Assembly: GCA_036746315.1 (NCBI GenBank)
Contig: DAIOEK010000004.1
Location: 42,922-106,921, forward strand
Direction: 5' to 3'
DNA length: 64,000 nt
Origin: DAIOEK01 sp036746315
GTDB lineage: Bacteria > Chloroflexota > Anaerolineae > Anaerolineales > Anaerolineaceae
Both the position numbers and the translations under genes were made by a program. The notes under the pieces are model-generated. The model did no database searches. It saw nothing but the letters and a program-made list of their open reading frames with translations, and had not been told where the DNA came from. How positions within the stretch are numbered: position 1 is the first letter of the stretch; every line of letters begins with the position of its first letter. Below, piece by piece: positions 8,249 to 16,734 of the stretch.

Positions 8249-9036
8249 ATTTTCGCGGCGGCTTCGCCCTGATGCGTGCCACCTGGCTCAGTTGGATGCA
8301 ATACCGCAGTTTTTTCTTTATTCTCGCCTTTGGTTGGATGATCCCGCCCCTGGCGGCAATGTTCGCCTGGCTGGCGGCCACAGACCAGGGTAGTCTACCA
8401 AGCTTTACCCGTGGCAGTTTCATCGGATATTATCTGGTGTTGATCCTGGTACACCAGATTACCTATGCACAGGCGAATTGGACATTGGGTGATGTCATTC
8501 GCGAAGGGAATTTGAACTTCTGGCTGACCCGTCCTCTGGCCGGGTTTTGGAATGTGCTTGCAGGTGAGATGGCAGGCAAAGCCGTCTACCTGCTCTTTGT
8601 CATCCCGGTTATCTTTCTGCTGGCGATCATCTTCAAACCGGAAATCCAAACCAGCAGTTTGCAGATCTGTCTTTTCCTGATTGCCACCAGTCTGGCATGG
8701 GCGCTGCGTTTTATGTGGGGATTTTGGCTGGCATCACTGGCGTTCTGGACCAGTCGCGCTGATGGTCTGCTGGCATTGCAGGATGGATTGGTATTCTTGC
8801 TCTCCGGCATGGTGGCGCCGCTGGCACTTCTGCCGGATAGGTTGCAACACATTGCCCGCATTCTGCCCTTCCATGCCATGATCGGTGCGCCCGTGGATAT
8901 TCTGATTGGGTCCACTCCGCTGAATCAGGTTGGTGCATCTCTGTTAATCCAAATCATCTGGGTCCTGATTGCCGGCATCCTGTGCAGGGTCGCCTGGCAT
9001 AACGGGCTGCGCAGATACTCCGCTTTGGGAGGTTAG
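8236..9036 (+). CDS. ABC-2 family permease (first subunit)
   Basis: This 266-residue integral membrane protein has about six hydrophobic segments and fits the ABC2_membrane_6 (PF06182) type, with a GNLNFWLTRPLAGFW segment typical of these permeases. It starts at the ATG at 8236, inside the end of the ATPase gene, behind GGGGGA. It probably forms a heterodimeric channel with the next gene product. Confidence 0.85.
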   Translation: MEGVNFRGGFALMRATWLSWMQYRSFFFILAFGWMIPPLAAMFAWLAATDQGSLPSFTRGSFIGYYLVLILVHQITYAQANWTLGDVIREGNLNFWLTRPLAGFWNVLAGEMAGKAVYLLFVIPVIFLLAIIFKPEIQTSSLQICLFLIATSLAWALRFMWGFWLASLAFWTSRADGLLALQDGLVFLLSGMVAPLALLPDRLQHIARILPFHAMIGAPVDILIGSTPLNQVGASLLIQIIWVLIAGILCRVAWHNGLRRYSALGG

Positions 9037-9825
9037 ATGAGACCGTTGCATCTGGTCGGCAGCTTTGCCCGTGCTTCACTGCAAAAGGATCTGGCATACC
9101 GTGCCAATTTCTGGATCAGTCTGCTGCATTCCGTAATCAACCTGGGGGTAGGGATATTCAGCCTGCAAATCCTCTTTCACCAGACCGAAACGATCAGGGG
9201 ATGGAATCAGGCACAGGCACTTTCTCTGTTGGGGGTATACCTGATCATCTCCGCATTGCGCGGATTGTTTATTGGACCCAGCCTGGATGCGCTGGCAGGC
9301 ATCGGGCAGGAAATCTGGAGCGGAAATTTCGACTTCAGCCTGCTCAAACCCGTACCGGTGCAGTTTTTGGTCAGCATCCGCTTCTGGAATTTCTATGCAC
9401 TGCTCGACCTATTATTTGGCATGGGAGTGCTTGCCTTTGCCATTCACCAGGCAAACCATATCATCGTCATCAATCTGCTGCTCTTCTTACCCGCATTGAT
9501 CAGCGCAGTGGTCATCCTGTATTCGCTGCTTCTGGCTTTCACTGCACTTACTTTCTGGAGTCCGGGATTTCTCTTCACCTGGGTATTCGATTCATTGTTT
9601 CAACTGGCGCGCTACCCGGTGACCATTTACCCCGCCTGGCTGCGCATGATCCTCACCTGGGTCGTTCCGGTGGGAGTAATGACCACCATCCCGGTACAGA
9701 CGCTGCACGGCAAGATTCCGGCAGGAATGCTCGGCTGGATCATTCTGGTTGCCGGAAGTTTGCTGACTGCATCTTCGTGGTTCTTTCATTGTGCAGTAAA
9801 AAGGTATTCATCTGCTTCCAGTTAA
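9037..9825 (+). CDS. ABC-2 family permease (second subunit)
   Basis: This 262-residue membrane protein of the same family has a matching GNFDFSLLKPVPVQFLVS segment where the first permease has GNLNFWLTRPLAGFW. About six membrane segments are visible. Its ATG follows the previous stop codon directly, with GGAGG 4 bases before it. It completes the ATPase-permease-permease exporter and is the last gene of this operon. Confidence 0.85.
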   Translation: MRPLHLVGSFARASLQKDLAYRANFWISLLHSVINLGVGIFSLQILFHQTETIRGWNQAQALSLLGVYLIISALRGLFIGPSLDALAGIGQEIWSGNFDFSLLKPVPVQFLVSIRFWNFYALLDLLFGMGVLAFAIHQANHIIVINLLLFLPALISAVVILYSLLLAFTALTFWSPGFLFTWVFDSLFQLARYPVTIYPAWLRMILTWVVPVGVMTTIPVQTLHGKIPAGMLGWIILVAGSLLTASSWFFHCAVKRYSSASS

Positions 9826-9831
9826 CCGGTA

Positions 9832-9876
9832 TAAAAATCCCCGCGCCTGCGCAGCTAGGGCATAAAGCGCAGGGGG
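9832..9876 (-). terminator. Rho-independent terminator of the flavoprotein gene
   Basis: On the minus strand CCCCCTGCGC and GCGCAG(GCGC)GGGG pair around a 14-nt loop and are followed by ATTTTTA. The stem lies 8 bp after the stop codon at 9884. It may also stop the converging exporter transcript, since GGGTTCTT follows the stem on the plus strand. Confidence 0.6.
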
Positions 9877-9883
9877 TTCTTAA

Positions 9884-11362
9884 TCAGCAATCAACCGCAG
9901 GTTCTTCCTGCGCCAGGATCATATCGGCAACATGTATAGCGGAATCGACGGCTTGATGCGTTCCCAATCCAAAACCGCCGGCATCGTTTCCCGTGTAGTA
10001 AAGCCCGCGGATGGGGGAACGCGGACTTGGCCGCTGATCCCCTGCCTGCCCGACGGAATTGGCAATGCCATAGGATTCTCCCCCCCAATCGGGCGCCTGA
10101 AGATCCGTACCAACTGCTGCTGATTGCCCCGGTGTCATCAATTCGCGTTGCTCTATATGCTCGAACAGCTCTGGCTGGATCTTGCGGATAATGCTTTCCA
10201 CATAATCCAGGTACGGCTGGAAATCCTGGTCAGGGTTGGGATAACAGGACATCACCGCGTAGACCAATTGCTTGCCTGCGGGAGCCGTATTCGGATACAG
10301 CGAGGTGGTGCCAAAATAGACGTAATTGTGCTTCGGCTTGCTCTTCCCTTCCGACATCGCTTTAAATTCATCATACGTTTGCAGACAGCCTTCGGGGAAA
10401 TAAGTGATCATTGAGTTCTTCAGAACCGGTGCGTTTAAAATATAGCGGTAACCCACACAAGCCAGATTCAATTCCAAGTTTTTGATCTTTTCAATATACT
10501 GCGCGTCGAAGTGTTTTTCTCCAACCAATTTGAGTACCGTCTGGCGAATTCCTGCTGAGCTGACCACCACAGGTGCGTTGAAATGCCGCCCATCCTCCAG
10601 GCTAATACTCTTTACCCGCCCGGACTCGATATCGATGGATTTGACCCGGCTGTTGTACAACACTGTCCCGCCACATTCTTCAACCGTTTTCGCAAATACC
10701 TCGAAGACTCTGCCAATACCATATTCATAATATCGTCCGGCACCATATCGCGTGGTCTGCTGGGTAAAACGAACAAAATCAGATGCGGCGACCTTGTCAC
10801 AAGTCATCTCGAAGGCGCCTTCGCATACGGTTCCCAGAAAAAAACTTCGGAATAAGCTGGGGAGTGCACCATAACCATCCACGAAATCGCGGGCTGAAGT
10901 TAACGACAGTTTACGGATTTCCTCTTCCGGCATCTGGGCGATATCCTCGTATAACTTCTTGATACGGGCAAGACCCTTGAAGTCGGTGATCGGCACGCGC
11001 AGCATTTTCAACATTCCAAGTTGGCTTCCTCCCATGCTGCCACGCATCAAATGGCCCTGCATATCTTCAACATACATGGCATCGCTCAACCCCATATCCC
11101 GGATGCTGACCCGTTTTACTTCACCTTCCTTGCCAATGCGCTTTAATGCTGCTTCAAATTGTGAATTGTTTGCCGGAACACCGTTGATAGGGAAAAGCTC
11201 ATAATGAAACCCCTGCGAATCATGGATTACCATCATTCGACCGCCGGCTGCCTTGTTTTTATCCACCAGCAGCACTTTTTTTCCTTCTTTTGCCAATAAA
11301 GCAGCCACACAACTCCCTCCGGGGCCAGCACCAATCACAATCACATCATATTCATCGACCAT
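9884..11362 (-). CDS. Phytoene-desaturase-like FAD-dependent oxidoreductase
   Basis: This 492-residue flavoprotein begins with a Rossmann FAD-binding fold (DVIVIGAGPGGSCVAALLAKEG, about residues 4-25) and the VDKNKAAGGRM segment. It ends with the GLYYTGNDAGGFGLGTHQAVDSA box typical of phytoene desaturase, CrtI and related amine oxidases. No carotenoid genes are nearby, so the substrate is unknown. I prefer the ATG at 11362, with AAGG 9 bases upstream; ATGs at 11368 and 11371 are too close to that site. It stands alone, with a terminator behind it and the assembly gap in front. Confidence 0.8.
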   Translation of the reverse strand: MVDEYDVIVIGAGPGGSCVAALLAKEGKKVLLVDKNKAAGGRMMVIHDSQGFHYELFPINGVPANNSQFEAALKRIGKEGEVKRVSIRDMGLSDAMYVEDMQGHLMRGSMGGSQLGMLKMLRVPITDFKGLARIKKLYEDIAQMPEEEIRKLSLTSARDFVDGYGALPSLFRSFFLGTVCEGAFEMTCDKVAASDFVRFTQQTTRYGAGRYYEYGIGRVFEVFAKTVEECGGTVLYNSRVKSIDIESGRVKSISLEDGRHFNAPVVVSSAGIRQTVLKLVGEKHFDAQYIEKIKNLELNLACVGYRYILNAPVLKNSMITYFPEGCLQTYDEFKAMSEGKSKPKHNYVYFGTTSLYPNTAPAGKQLVYAVMSCYPNPDQDFQPYLDYVESIIRKIQPELFEHIEQRELMTPGQSAAVGTDLQAPDWGGESYGIANSVGQAGDQRPSPRSPIRGLYYTGNDAGGFGLGTHQAVDSAIHVADMILAQEEPAVDC

Positions 11363-11458
11363 TGACATCATCCTTTCAGGTTGCTCCGTTGTGGTATCGT
11401 TATAAAGATTTTCTAATAGACATTCGTCGAATAAAGATATTATACTGAGCATCACGAC

Positions 11459-11513
11459 GCAGCGGATAGACACCGTTACAGAATCTGTCGATCAGTGCCG
11501 GAAGGACTGGCTG
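11459..11513. repeat. Left copy of the 55-bp repeat at the assembly gap
   Basis: These 55 bases, starting gcagcggata and ending ggactggctg, recur identically at 11614-11668 on the other side of the N run. The copies run directly into the gap, as expected for two contig ends that overlap by one k-mer. This is most likely an assembly artefact. Confidence 0.9.
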
Positions 11514-11613
11514 NNNNNNNNNNNNNNNNNNNNNNNNNNNNNNNNNNNNNNNNNNNNNNNNNNNNNNNNNNNNNNNNNNNNNNNNNNNNNNNNNNNNNNN
11601 NNNNNNNNNNNNN
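11514..11613. other. Assembly gap of exactly 100 N
   Basis: The round length of 100 suggests a placeholder of unknown size, not a measured gap. Because the same 55 bp flank it, the true sequence may have no gap, with one copy of the 55 bp. Apparent reading frames across it are meaningless. Confidence 0.97.
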
Positions 11614-11668
11614 GCAGCGGATAGACACCGTTACAGAATCTGTCGATCAGTGCCGGAAGGACTGGCTG
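11614..11668. repeat. Right copy of the 55-bp repeat at the assembly gap
   Basis: This is the exact copy of 11459-11513. The remaining unique sequence here (11669-11757) holds only the glmS terminator. No gene is visible between 11363 and 11757. Confidence 0.9.
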
Positions 11669-11707
11669 ATCCATAAAATCACTCTGGAGTATCCACAAGT
11701 TGAATTC

Positions 11708-11736
11708 AAAAAGAGTCGTCAGATGTGACGGCTCTT
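11708..11736 (-). terminator. Terminator downstream of glmS
   Basis: On the minus strand AGAG-C-CGTCA, loop CATC, TGACG-A-CTCT form a stem with one C/A mismatch, followed by TTTTT. It lies 22 bp after the glmS stop codon. Confidence 0.65.
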
Positions 11737-11757
11737 CCACTTTCTCAATTCACCCAT

Positions 11758-13599
11758 CTACTCGACCGTGACCGATTTGGCCAGGTTGCGCGGCTGATCC
11801 ACATCCAGCCCGCGCATGGTGGCGATGTGATAGGCCAGCAATTGCAGGGGAATGGCGGTCACCACCGGGCTGAGCAGCCAGGGCATCTCCGGCACCCACA
11901 GAACATGGTCCGCCAGTGCGCTGATGGTGGCATCTCCGCGGGAGGCAACAGCAATCACTCTTCCACCGCGGCTTTTCACCTGCTCCACCTGGCTGATCAT
12001 CTTCTCGTACCAGGGGTCGCGGGGAGCCAGCGCGATCACCGGCATATCCCGTTCGATCAGGGCAATCGGTCCGTGTTTCATTTCCCCGGCCGGGTAACCC
12101 TCTGCGTGAATGTAGGAAATCTCTTTTAGTTTCAGCGCCCCTTCGTATGCGATGGGCATGTTGATTCCGCGTCCCAGGTAGAAGACGCTGCTCGAATCCT
12201 TCAAGGCGTGTGCGGTTTCCACCAGGTTGCGCTCCTGATCCAGGCACCACCCTACCGCCTGCGGTACCAGCCGCAGGTCCTGGATCAGCCGCCGCCTTTC
12301 TTCCGCGGGGAATGCACCCCGTGCATCCGCCAGGAATACCGCCAGCATGTACAGGTCGACCAAGGGGGTGGTGAACGCCTTGGTCGAGGCAACGCCGATT
12401 TCCGGTCCGGATTGCATGCCTATATATCCATTGGCTACGCGCATTGCCTGGGATCCGATCGCATTGACGATCGACCAGATTACGCCACCGCGCTTGCGCC
12501 CCTCATCCATCGCCGCCAGGGTGTCGGCGGTCTCGCCTGACTGGCTGATTGCCAGGATGACAGTATCACGATCCACGATCGGATCCTGGTAACGAAACTC
12601 AGAGGCGATCTGCACCTCCACCGGGATACGGGCGATCTTTTCGATCATGATCTTGCCCACCATGCCGGCATGTGCTGCGGTCCCGCATCCGGTAATGATG
12701 ATCTTGCGGATTCGCCGGGCAAGCTGCAGGGTGCAGTTCAATTCAGGCAGCGATATCTTCCCCGCCTCAAAATCCACCCGCCCTGCCAGCGTATCGGTTA
12801 CCGCGCGCACCTGCTCGTGGATTTCCTTCTGCATGAAGTGGCGGTATTCGCCTTTTTCCGCAGACACCGGGTCCCAGCCGATGGTGTGGGTCTGGTAAGA
12901 CACTGCCTTGCCTTCCAGGTCGGTGATCTCCACCGCGCCGCGGGTGACCACCGCCATTTGCCTGTTTTCCAAAAAGGTTACCTGACGGGTATGTTCCAAA
13001 ATGGCAGGCAGGTCGGAGGCGATGTAGTTTTCATTTTCACCAAATCCGATCACCACGCCACCGGCGTTTCCCAGCCGCGCGGCGATGATCTTGTCGGGTT
13101 CGGAGCGCGACATCACCACAACACCGTGGGCGCCTTTCAGTCGCAGCAAAGCCGCCCGTACCGCTTCGATCAAATCTTCACTTTTGAGCAGGTTCTGTTC
13201 GATCAACTGTACGATCGTTTCGGTATCCGTTTCGCTCTGGAACTTAACACCCTGCGCAGTCAATTCATCACGCAGTTCCTGATAGTTTTCCACAATACCG
13301 TTATGCACAAGCACCACCTCGCCATTGGCACTGGTGTGTGGATGGGCATTCCGCTGGGTGGGCATGCCGTGGGTCGCCCAACGGGTATGCCCGATGCCGA
13401 TCTTGCCGGAGATGGGATTTTCCTTCAACAGGTTTTCCAACCGGCTGAGCTTGCCGGCATCCCGGCGCACCTGGATCTTGCCGCCGGTGATTACCGCCAG
13501 CCCGGCGGAATCATATCCGCGGTATTCCAATTTCTTCAATCCGTTCAAAATTATACCCGTGGCTTCTTTGTCACCGATGTAGCCAACAATTCCGCACAT
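11758..13599 (-). CDS. glmS: Glutamine-fructose-6-phosphate aminotransferase
   Basis: This 613-residue enzyme makes glucosamine-6-phosphate from fructose-6-phosphate and glutamine, the first step toward UDP-GlcNAc. It starts MCGIVGYIG, with Cys2 as the glutaminase nucleophile. The GATase domain covers about 1-220, followed by two SIS sugar-isomerase domains (ITGCGTAAHAG, then the VFYLGRGINMPIA region) and the usual C-terminal DQPRNLAKSVTVE. The ATG at 13599 has AGGAG 6 bases before it; earlier in-frame starts are ruled out by the conserved N-terminal Cys. A glmS-ribozyme-like RNA lies upstream, implying feedback by glucosamine-6-phosphate. Confidence 0.97.
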   Translation of the reverse strand: MCGIVGYIGDKEATGIILNGLKKLEYRGYDSAGLAVITGGKIQVRRDAGKLSRLENLLKENPISGKIGIGHTRWATHGMPTQRNAHPHTSANGEVVLVHNGIVENYQELRDELTAQGVKFQSETDTETIVQLIEQNLLKSEDLIEAVRAALLRLKGAHGVVVMSRSEPDKIIAARLGNAGGVVIGFGENENYIASDLPAILEHTRQVTFLENRQMAVVTRGAVEITDLEGKAVSYQTHTIGWDPVSAEKGEYRHFMQKEIHEQVRAVTDTLAGRVDFEAGKISLPELNCTLQLARRIRKIIITGCGTAAHAGMVGKIMIEKIARIPVEVQIASEFRYQDPIVDRDTVILAISQSGETADTLAAMDEGRKRGGVIWSIVNAIGSQAMRVANGYIGMQSGPEIGVASTKAFTTPLVDLYMLAVFLADARGAFPAEERRRLIQDLRLVPQAVGWCLDQERNLVETAHALKDSSSVFYLGRGINMPIAYEGALKLKEISYIHAEGYPAGEMKHGPIALIERDMPVIALAPRDPWYEKMISQVEQVKSRGGRVIAVASRGDATISALADHVLWVPEMPWLLSPVVTAIPLQLLAYHIATMRGLDVDQPRNLAKSVTVE

Positions 13600-13699
13600 T
13601 TTTCTCCTGTGAGAGACCGCCCGGGGAATATATGCCTTCACACTGCCTTTGCAATCGTAACAAAATCACAAGCAGCCAATGCAGTACAGGCATCACCCA

Positions 13700-13875
13700 A
13701 ACGCCGTCTCGGTTATGCAAAATATTCAATTGAAGTGGTTGGTGGATATCGATCCAAAGGGCATCCGCTGATCTTTCGATTTTCCCGGGGGTTCCCCGGT
13801 TAACTCCATCCTGCGATGGAGAACCCTCATCCTCGTCACCCGGTTGATTACTGGAACCGGGCCATGCGCTATTCC
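13700..13875 (-). ncRNA. glmS: Probable glmS ribozyme (self-cleaving riboswitch)
   Basis: On the minus strand, 100-270 bases upstream of glmS, the sequence shows the core blocks of the glmS ribozyme. These are AATA|GCGC with cleavage expected between 13870 and 13869, a P1 helix CCCGGTT/AACCGGG (13861-13839), and then TGACGAGGATGAGGGTT. Later come ATCGA and AGCGGATGCCC, which pair back on GAGGG as P2. Between GGGTT and ATCGA two extra hairpins are inserted: CTCCATC/GATGGAG at 13821-13804 and CCGGGG/CCCCGG at 13799-13785. A GGAT/ATCC hairpin could be P3; P4 is not clear. Two bases after GCGC differ from the common GCGCC(A/C)G. The gene is right, the core is strong and the 3' domain is weak. The rest of 13600-13971 shows nothing else. 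Confidence 0.72.
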
Positions 13876-13971
13876 AACCTTATGGACACAGATAATTCCG
13901 TTTCACCTCCTTATTTGATTTCCTGCCAGATTATACCGCATCCGCCGCCATGCAACCAAGGGGTTATTATT

Positions 13972-14580
13972 TTACAACCAGCGGGGCTTTTCCCGCTCAT
14001 AATCTTCCGGCGTATCCAGGTCTGCAATGATCGTGGGCGTATCGACCAGAACGTATTCAATATCCATCTCATGCGACTTCAGGAAATCGCGCATGGTATA
14101 TTCCGCCCCGGAGGAAAGGATCTCTTCCCAGAATACCGCCGGGATCGCCCACGGATGCCCGCGGCGCATCTGCCAGGATGGCACAATGATCTTCGCCGGC
14201 TGCACCCGGTATGCCGAGATCACCGCCTGTACAGTCTGCGCCTGGATTTGCGGTTGATCCCCCAGCGCCAGCAGCGCCGCTTCAGCGGATGTTTGCTCCA
14301 GCGCATTCAGTCCAACCTTCAACGAAGTGAGCATGCTTCCATTGGCATAATCGGGGTTGAAAACAACCTGCACCCCGCTGCCGGAAAGCCGTCCGGTCAG
14401 CAGGTCGTGGCTTTTTCCACTGACCACCGTGATCGCTTCCGCACCGCCGTTGTACAGGGATTCGATCACCTGCTCAATGACAGTGCGTTTACCCCACGGT
14501 AAAACCAGCTTTTGCCGTCCCATGCGCTGCGAAAGCCCCGCCGCCAGAATTACCGCGCCAATTTTTACTTTTTCATTCAT
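13972..14580 (-). CDS. MocA-like molybdopterin nucleotidyltransferase
   Basis: This 202-residue MobA-like nucleotidyltransferase has the N-terminal LAAGLSQRMGRQK loop (about 9-21) that binds the nucleotide, a GDQPQ metal-binding motif and the RRGHPWAIP substrate loop. MocA adds CMP to Mo-molybdopterin, giving the cytosine dinucleotide used by xanthine-dehydrogenase-type enzymes. Its ATG at 14580 overlaps the end of the upstream yqeC-fusion gene (ATGAATGA), so the two are translationally coupled. It is the last gene of the hydroxylase operon, and its product is a paralogue of the domain fused to YqeC. Confidence 0.85.
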   Translation of the reverse strand: MNEKVKIGAVILAAGLSQRMGRQKLVLPWGKRTVIEQVIESLYNGGAEAITVVSGKSHDLLTGRLSGSGVQVVFNPDYANGSMLTSLKVGLNALEQTSAEAALLALGDQPQIQAQTVQAVISAYRVQPAKIIVPSWQMRRGHPWAIPAVFWEEILSSGAEYTMRDFLKSHEMDIEYVLVDTPTIIADLDTPEDYEREKPRWL

Positions 14581-15925
14581 CTGCCGTTTCCTGCCAGTGC
14601 AATACATCCTGCGGAGAATCAAGATCCATCAGAATGCGCTCATCATACCATTCGAAATAGGAGGGAGCATATTTCGCAAACAGCTTTCTACCGCCTTCCT
14701 CACCTGCAAGCTGAGCCAGCTCTGAAAAAGTGATCCGGTCGAAATAGACCGGGTTTGCCCGTCTGCCGGATGCCAGCGGCGCAATGACCGGTTCACAGGT
14801 GATGCGGACCTCCTGAAGCAGCCTGCCGATCAACGGTTCGGAAAGATACGGCTGATCGGAAAGCAAAAAGATTGCTCCGCCTGCATTTTCCGGCAGTGCC
14901 TTGACCCCGGCTGCCACCGAACTCCCCTGCCCGGATTGCCACTCCGGATTGTATACCACCTGCACCGGCAGCCCTTCCAGCGCAGCTTCCACCGCTGCAG
15001 CATCTGACCCGCTCACCACCACCAGCGGATTCAAACCCGCCTGCAAACCGGTGATTGCCGTCCGACGTACCAGTGGAATGCCGTCTTTTTCCAACAGTTG
15101 TTTTGGAGTGCCCAGGCGGGTAGATGCGCCAGCGGCAAGCAGAACTCCAGCCACGTTTTCATAGCGGGCGTACACCAGCGGTTTCCGTTCGCGATGCATG
15201 GAAGCGATGATCACGCGGTCGTACACCGCCAGGGCCAATACCGCAACCTGCTGCGCCAAGGATTGCGTCTCAGCGTCATCCGCCTGGTTGAGCAGCAGCA
15301 CCTTTTCCGCTGAGGGGGGAATATCCTTCAGCCCGCCTTGTGCATGGGTCAATACTTTTGCGGCAGCCTGCGGGGTAATGATCTCTCCCATACCAATACC
15401 CGCCAGCCGCTGGTACTCATCCATGCGATGCACGGTTTCCGCGTTCAAGGGCTTGCCCAACCCCGAACAACCGGCGGATACGATCACCATGTCCACCCAG
15501 AGCGGAATGACCGGCTCGTGCACCGCCGGAGCTTTCAGCGGAATCCCACGCGAGCCATCTCCCTCGATGATCATCGTCCAGCCGTTCTCTTTCACCACAT
15601 TACCCAGACCAGCCAAAACCGACTCCGCCGGACCCCGGCTACGAAACTCATCGATCTGCTCACCGGTGACCAGCGATACCTGCCCCTTCATGGCTGCCCA
15701 CGGAAAGGCAAACTCTTCCCCGGTTGGAATCCGATAATGCGCCATATCCGGCAGGAATTGTGATGCGCCGATGTGCGTGGTGGTGGTCAGGATGACGCCA
15801 CGCTGAAGCTGCCTGGCAAGTTGTACCAGCGTACTGGTCTTTCCGCCAGAACCGACCACCGCAACCCGCATGCCGGGCTGCAGCCGGAAGATGTTGACCA
15901 GATCGGGAACAGCATCAATGCCCAT
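14573..15925 (-). CDS. yqeC: YqeC-MocA fusion, Se-dependent Mo hydroxylase maturation
   Basis: This 450-residue two-domain protein has a YqeC-type P-loop domain (about 1-245) with VGSGGKTS at 24-31 and an EGDGSRG motif at about 122-128. YqeC occurs with YqeB and SelD in genomes that use selenium in molybdenum hydroxylases. The C-terminal half (about 258-450) is a MobA/MocA-like nucleotidyltransferase with LAAGASTRLGTPKQ and SDQPYLS. The fusion suggests that selenium-cofactor maturation and cofactor nucleotide addition are coupled. The ATG at 15925 overlaps the yqeB stop by 11 bp. Confidence 0.85.
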   Translation of the reverse strand: MGIDAVPDLVNIFRLQPGMRVAVVGSGGKTSTLVQLARQLQRGVILTTTTHIGASQFLPDMAHYRIPTGEEFAFPWAAMKGQVSLVTGEQIDEFRSRGPAESVLAGLGNVVKENGWTMIIEGDGSRGIPLKAPAVHEPVIPLWVDMVIVSAGCSGLGKPLNAETVHRMDEYQRLAGIGMGEIITPQAAAKVLTHAQGGLKDIPPSAEKVLLLNQADDAETQSLAQQVAVLALAVYDRVIIASMHRERKPLVYARYENVAGVLLAAGASTRLGTPKQLLEKDGIPLVRRTAITGLQAGLNPLVVVSGSDAAAVEAALEGLPVQVVYNPEWQSGQGSSVAAGVKALPENAGGAIFLLSDQPYLSEPLIGRLLQEVRITCEPVIAPLASGRRANPVYFDRITFSELAQLAGEEGGRKLFAKYAPSYFEWYDERILMDLDSPQDVLHWQETADE

Positions 15926-16730
15926 AGAACTGATCACGAATTCCTGCCCGGGATAAGATGGCTTCCAATACACCACCGCCTACTGCCAGTGCCTTGTCTG
16001 AAATCATCTGGCAGAGTGAAGGATCATTTCGGGGGTCGAGGTCGCCGATCTTCATTCCGGCATATACCGGCTGTCCGTCGTGCAGCATGCCGCGGATGAT
16101 GCCATCGAATGCCGCCTTCACTGTCTGCTCCCCCACCTGCGCCAACGGATCCTCCACAGACACCCGGCTGCCGATGTCATGAATCACCTGCAAGATACCA
16201 TCCCCCGGAGCACGGATCACCCGCTCGATACGATAATTCTGCACTCTTTCGGGAATGCCGGTATCCGCCTCGGTGCTGCCCTGCCAGAAGACCCTGCCCA
16301 TCCGCGGACCGCGGTTGGTTTCCACCACGGCGTGTACATTCTCCCCCGCGGTAAAGCCGGGTCCCAGCCCGATGGTCAGCGGATAGTCATCCCTGCCAAA
16401 TTCGGGGGCAGCCTTACGCATACGGGCATCCACACAGACCAGCGGATGCAGCTCATTGGCGATGGCTGCCGACGGGTCTACCAGTACCGGAAGGCAGCCC
16501 CTGGACAACCAAGAATGTACTTCCGCAAGCGAATGGCACCGTTCACCGGTGATGCCTTCCACGGTGATTCTCTGCCGGTACACAGCCTCAGAGAAACAAA
16601 CCAGCCGGCGCACACAAACCGGCGCCGGCAATTCGCTGATGATCACCGGTATCCCCGCTTTATGCAGGCGGAAAGCAACTCCACTACCCAAATCGCCGCC
16701 GCCGCGGATCAAAACCAGTGGTAATGACAT
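15915..16730 (-). CDS. yqeB: YqeB/EF2563 family Se-dependent Mo hydroxylase maturation protein
   Basis: This 271-residue protein matches the EF2563/YqeB family, with LVLIRGGGDLGSGVAFRL at the N-terminus (Rossmann-like), a central LTIGLGPGFTAGENVHAVVET and a biotinyl-like APGDGIL segment. The family marks genomes with selenium-dependent molybdenum hydroxylases; its biochemical role is not known. It lies 4 bp after molybdenum hydroxylase A and overlaps yqeC. selD is not in the window. Confidence 0.9.
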   Translation of the reverse strand: MSLPLVLIRGGGDLGSGVAFRLHKAGIPVIISELPAPVCVRRLVCFSEAVYRQRITVEGITGERCHSLAEVHSWLSRGCLPVLVDPSAAIANELHPLVCVDARMRKAAPEFGRDDYPLTIGLGPGFTAGENVHAVVETNRGPRMGRVFWQGSTEADTGIPERVQNYRIERVIRAPGDGILQVIHDIGSRVSVEDPLAQVGEQTVKAAFDGIIRGMLHDGQPVYAGMKIGDLDPRNDPSLCQMISDKALAVGGGVLEAILSRAGIRDQFYGH

Positions 16731-16734
16731 CTTA

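Noticed and set aside
11492..11740. Apparent reading frames on both strands across the N run
   Set aside because: They exist only because unknown bases are read as open codons.
12670..13803. Long plus-strand frame opposite glmS
   Set aside because: Antisense shadow of a well-conserved gene.
13785..13861. Row of GC hairpins upstream of glmS as a terminator
   Set aside because: No T run follows any of them on either strand, and the sequence between them matches glmS ribozyme blocks.
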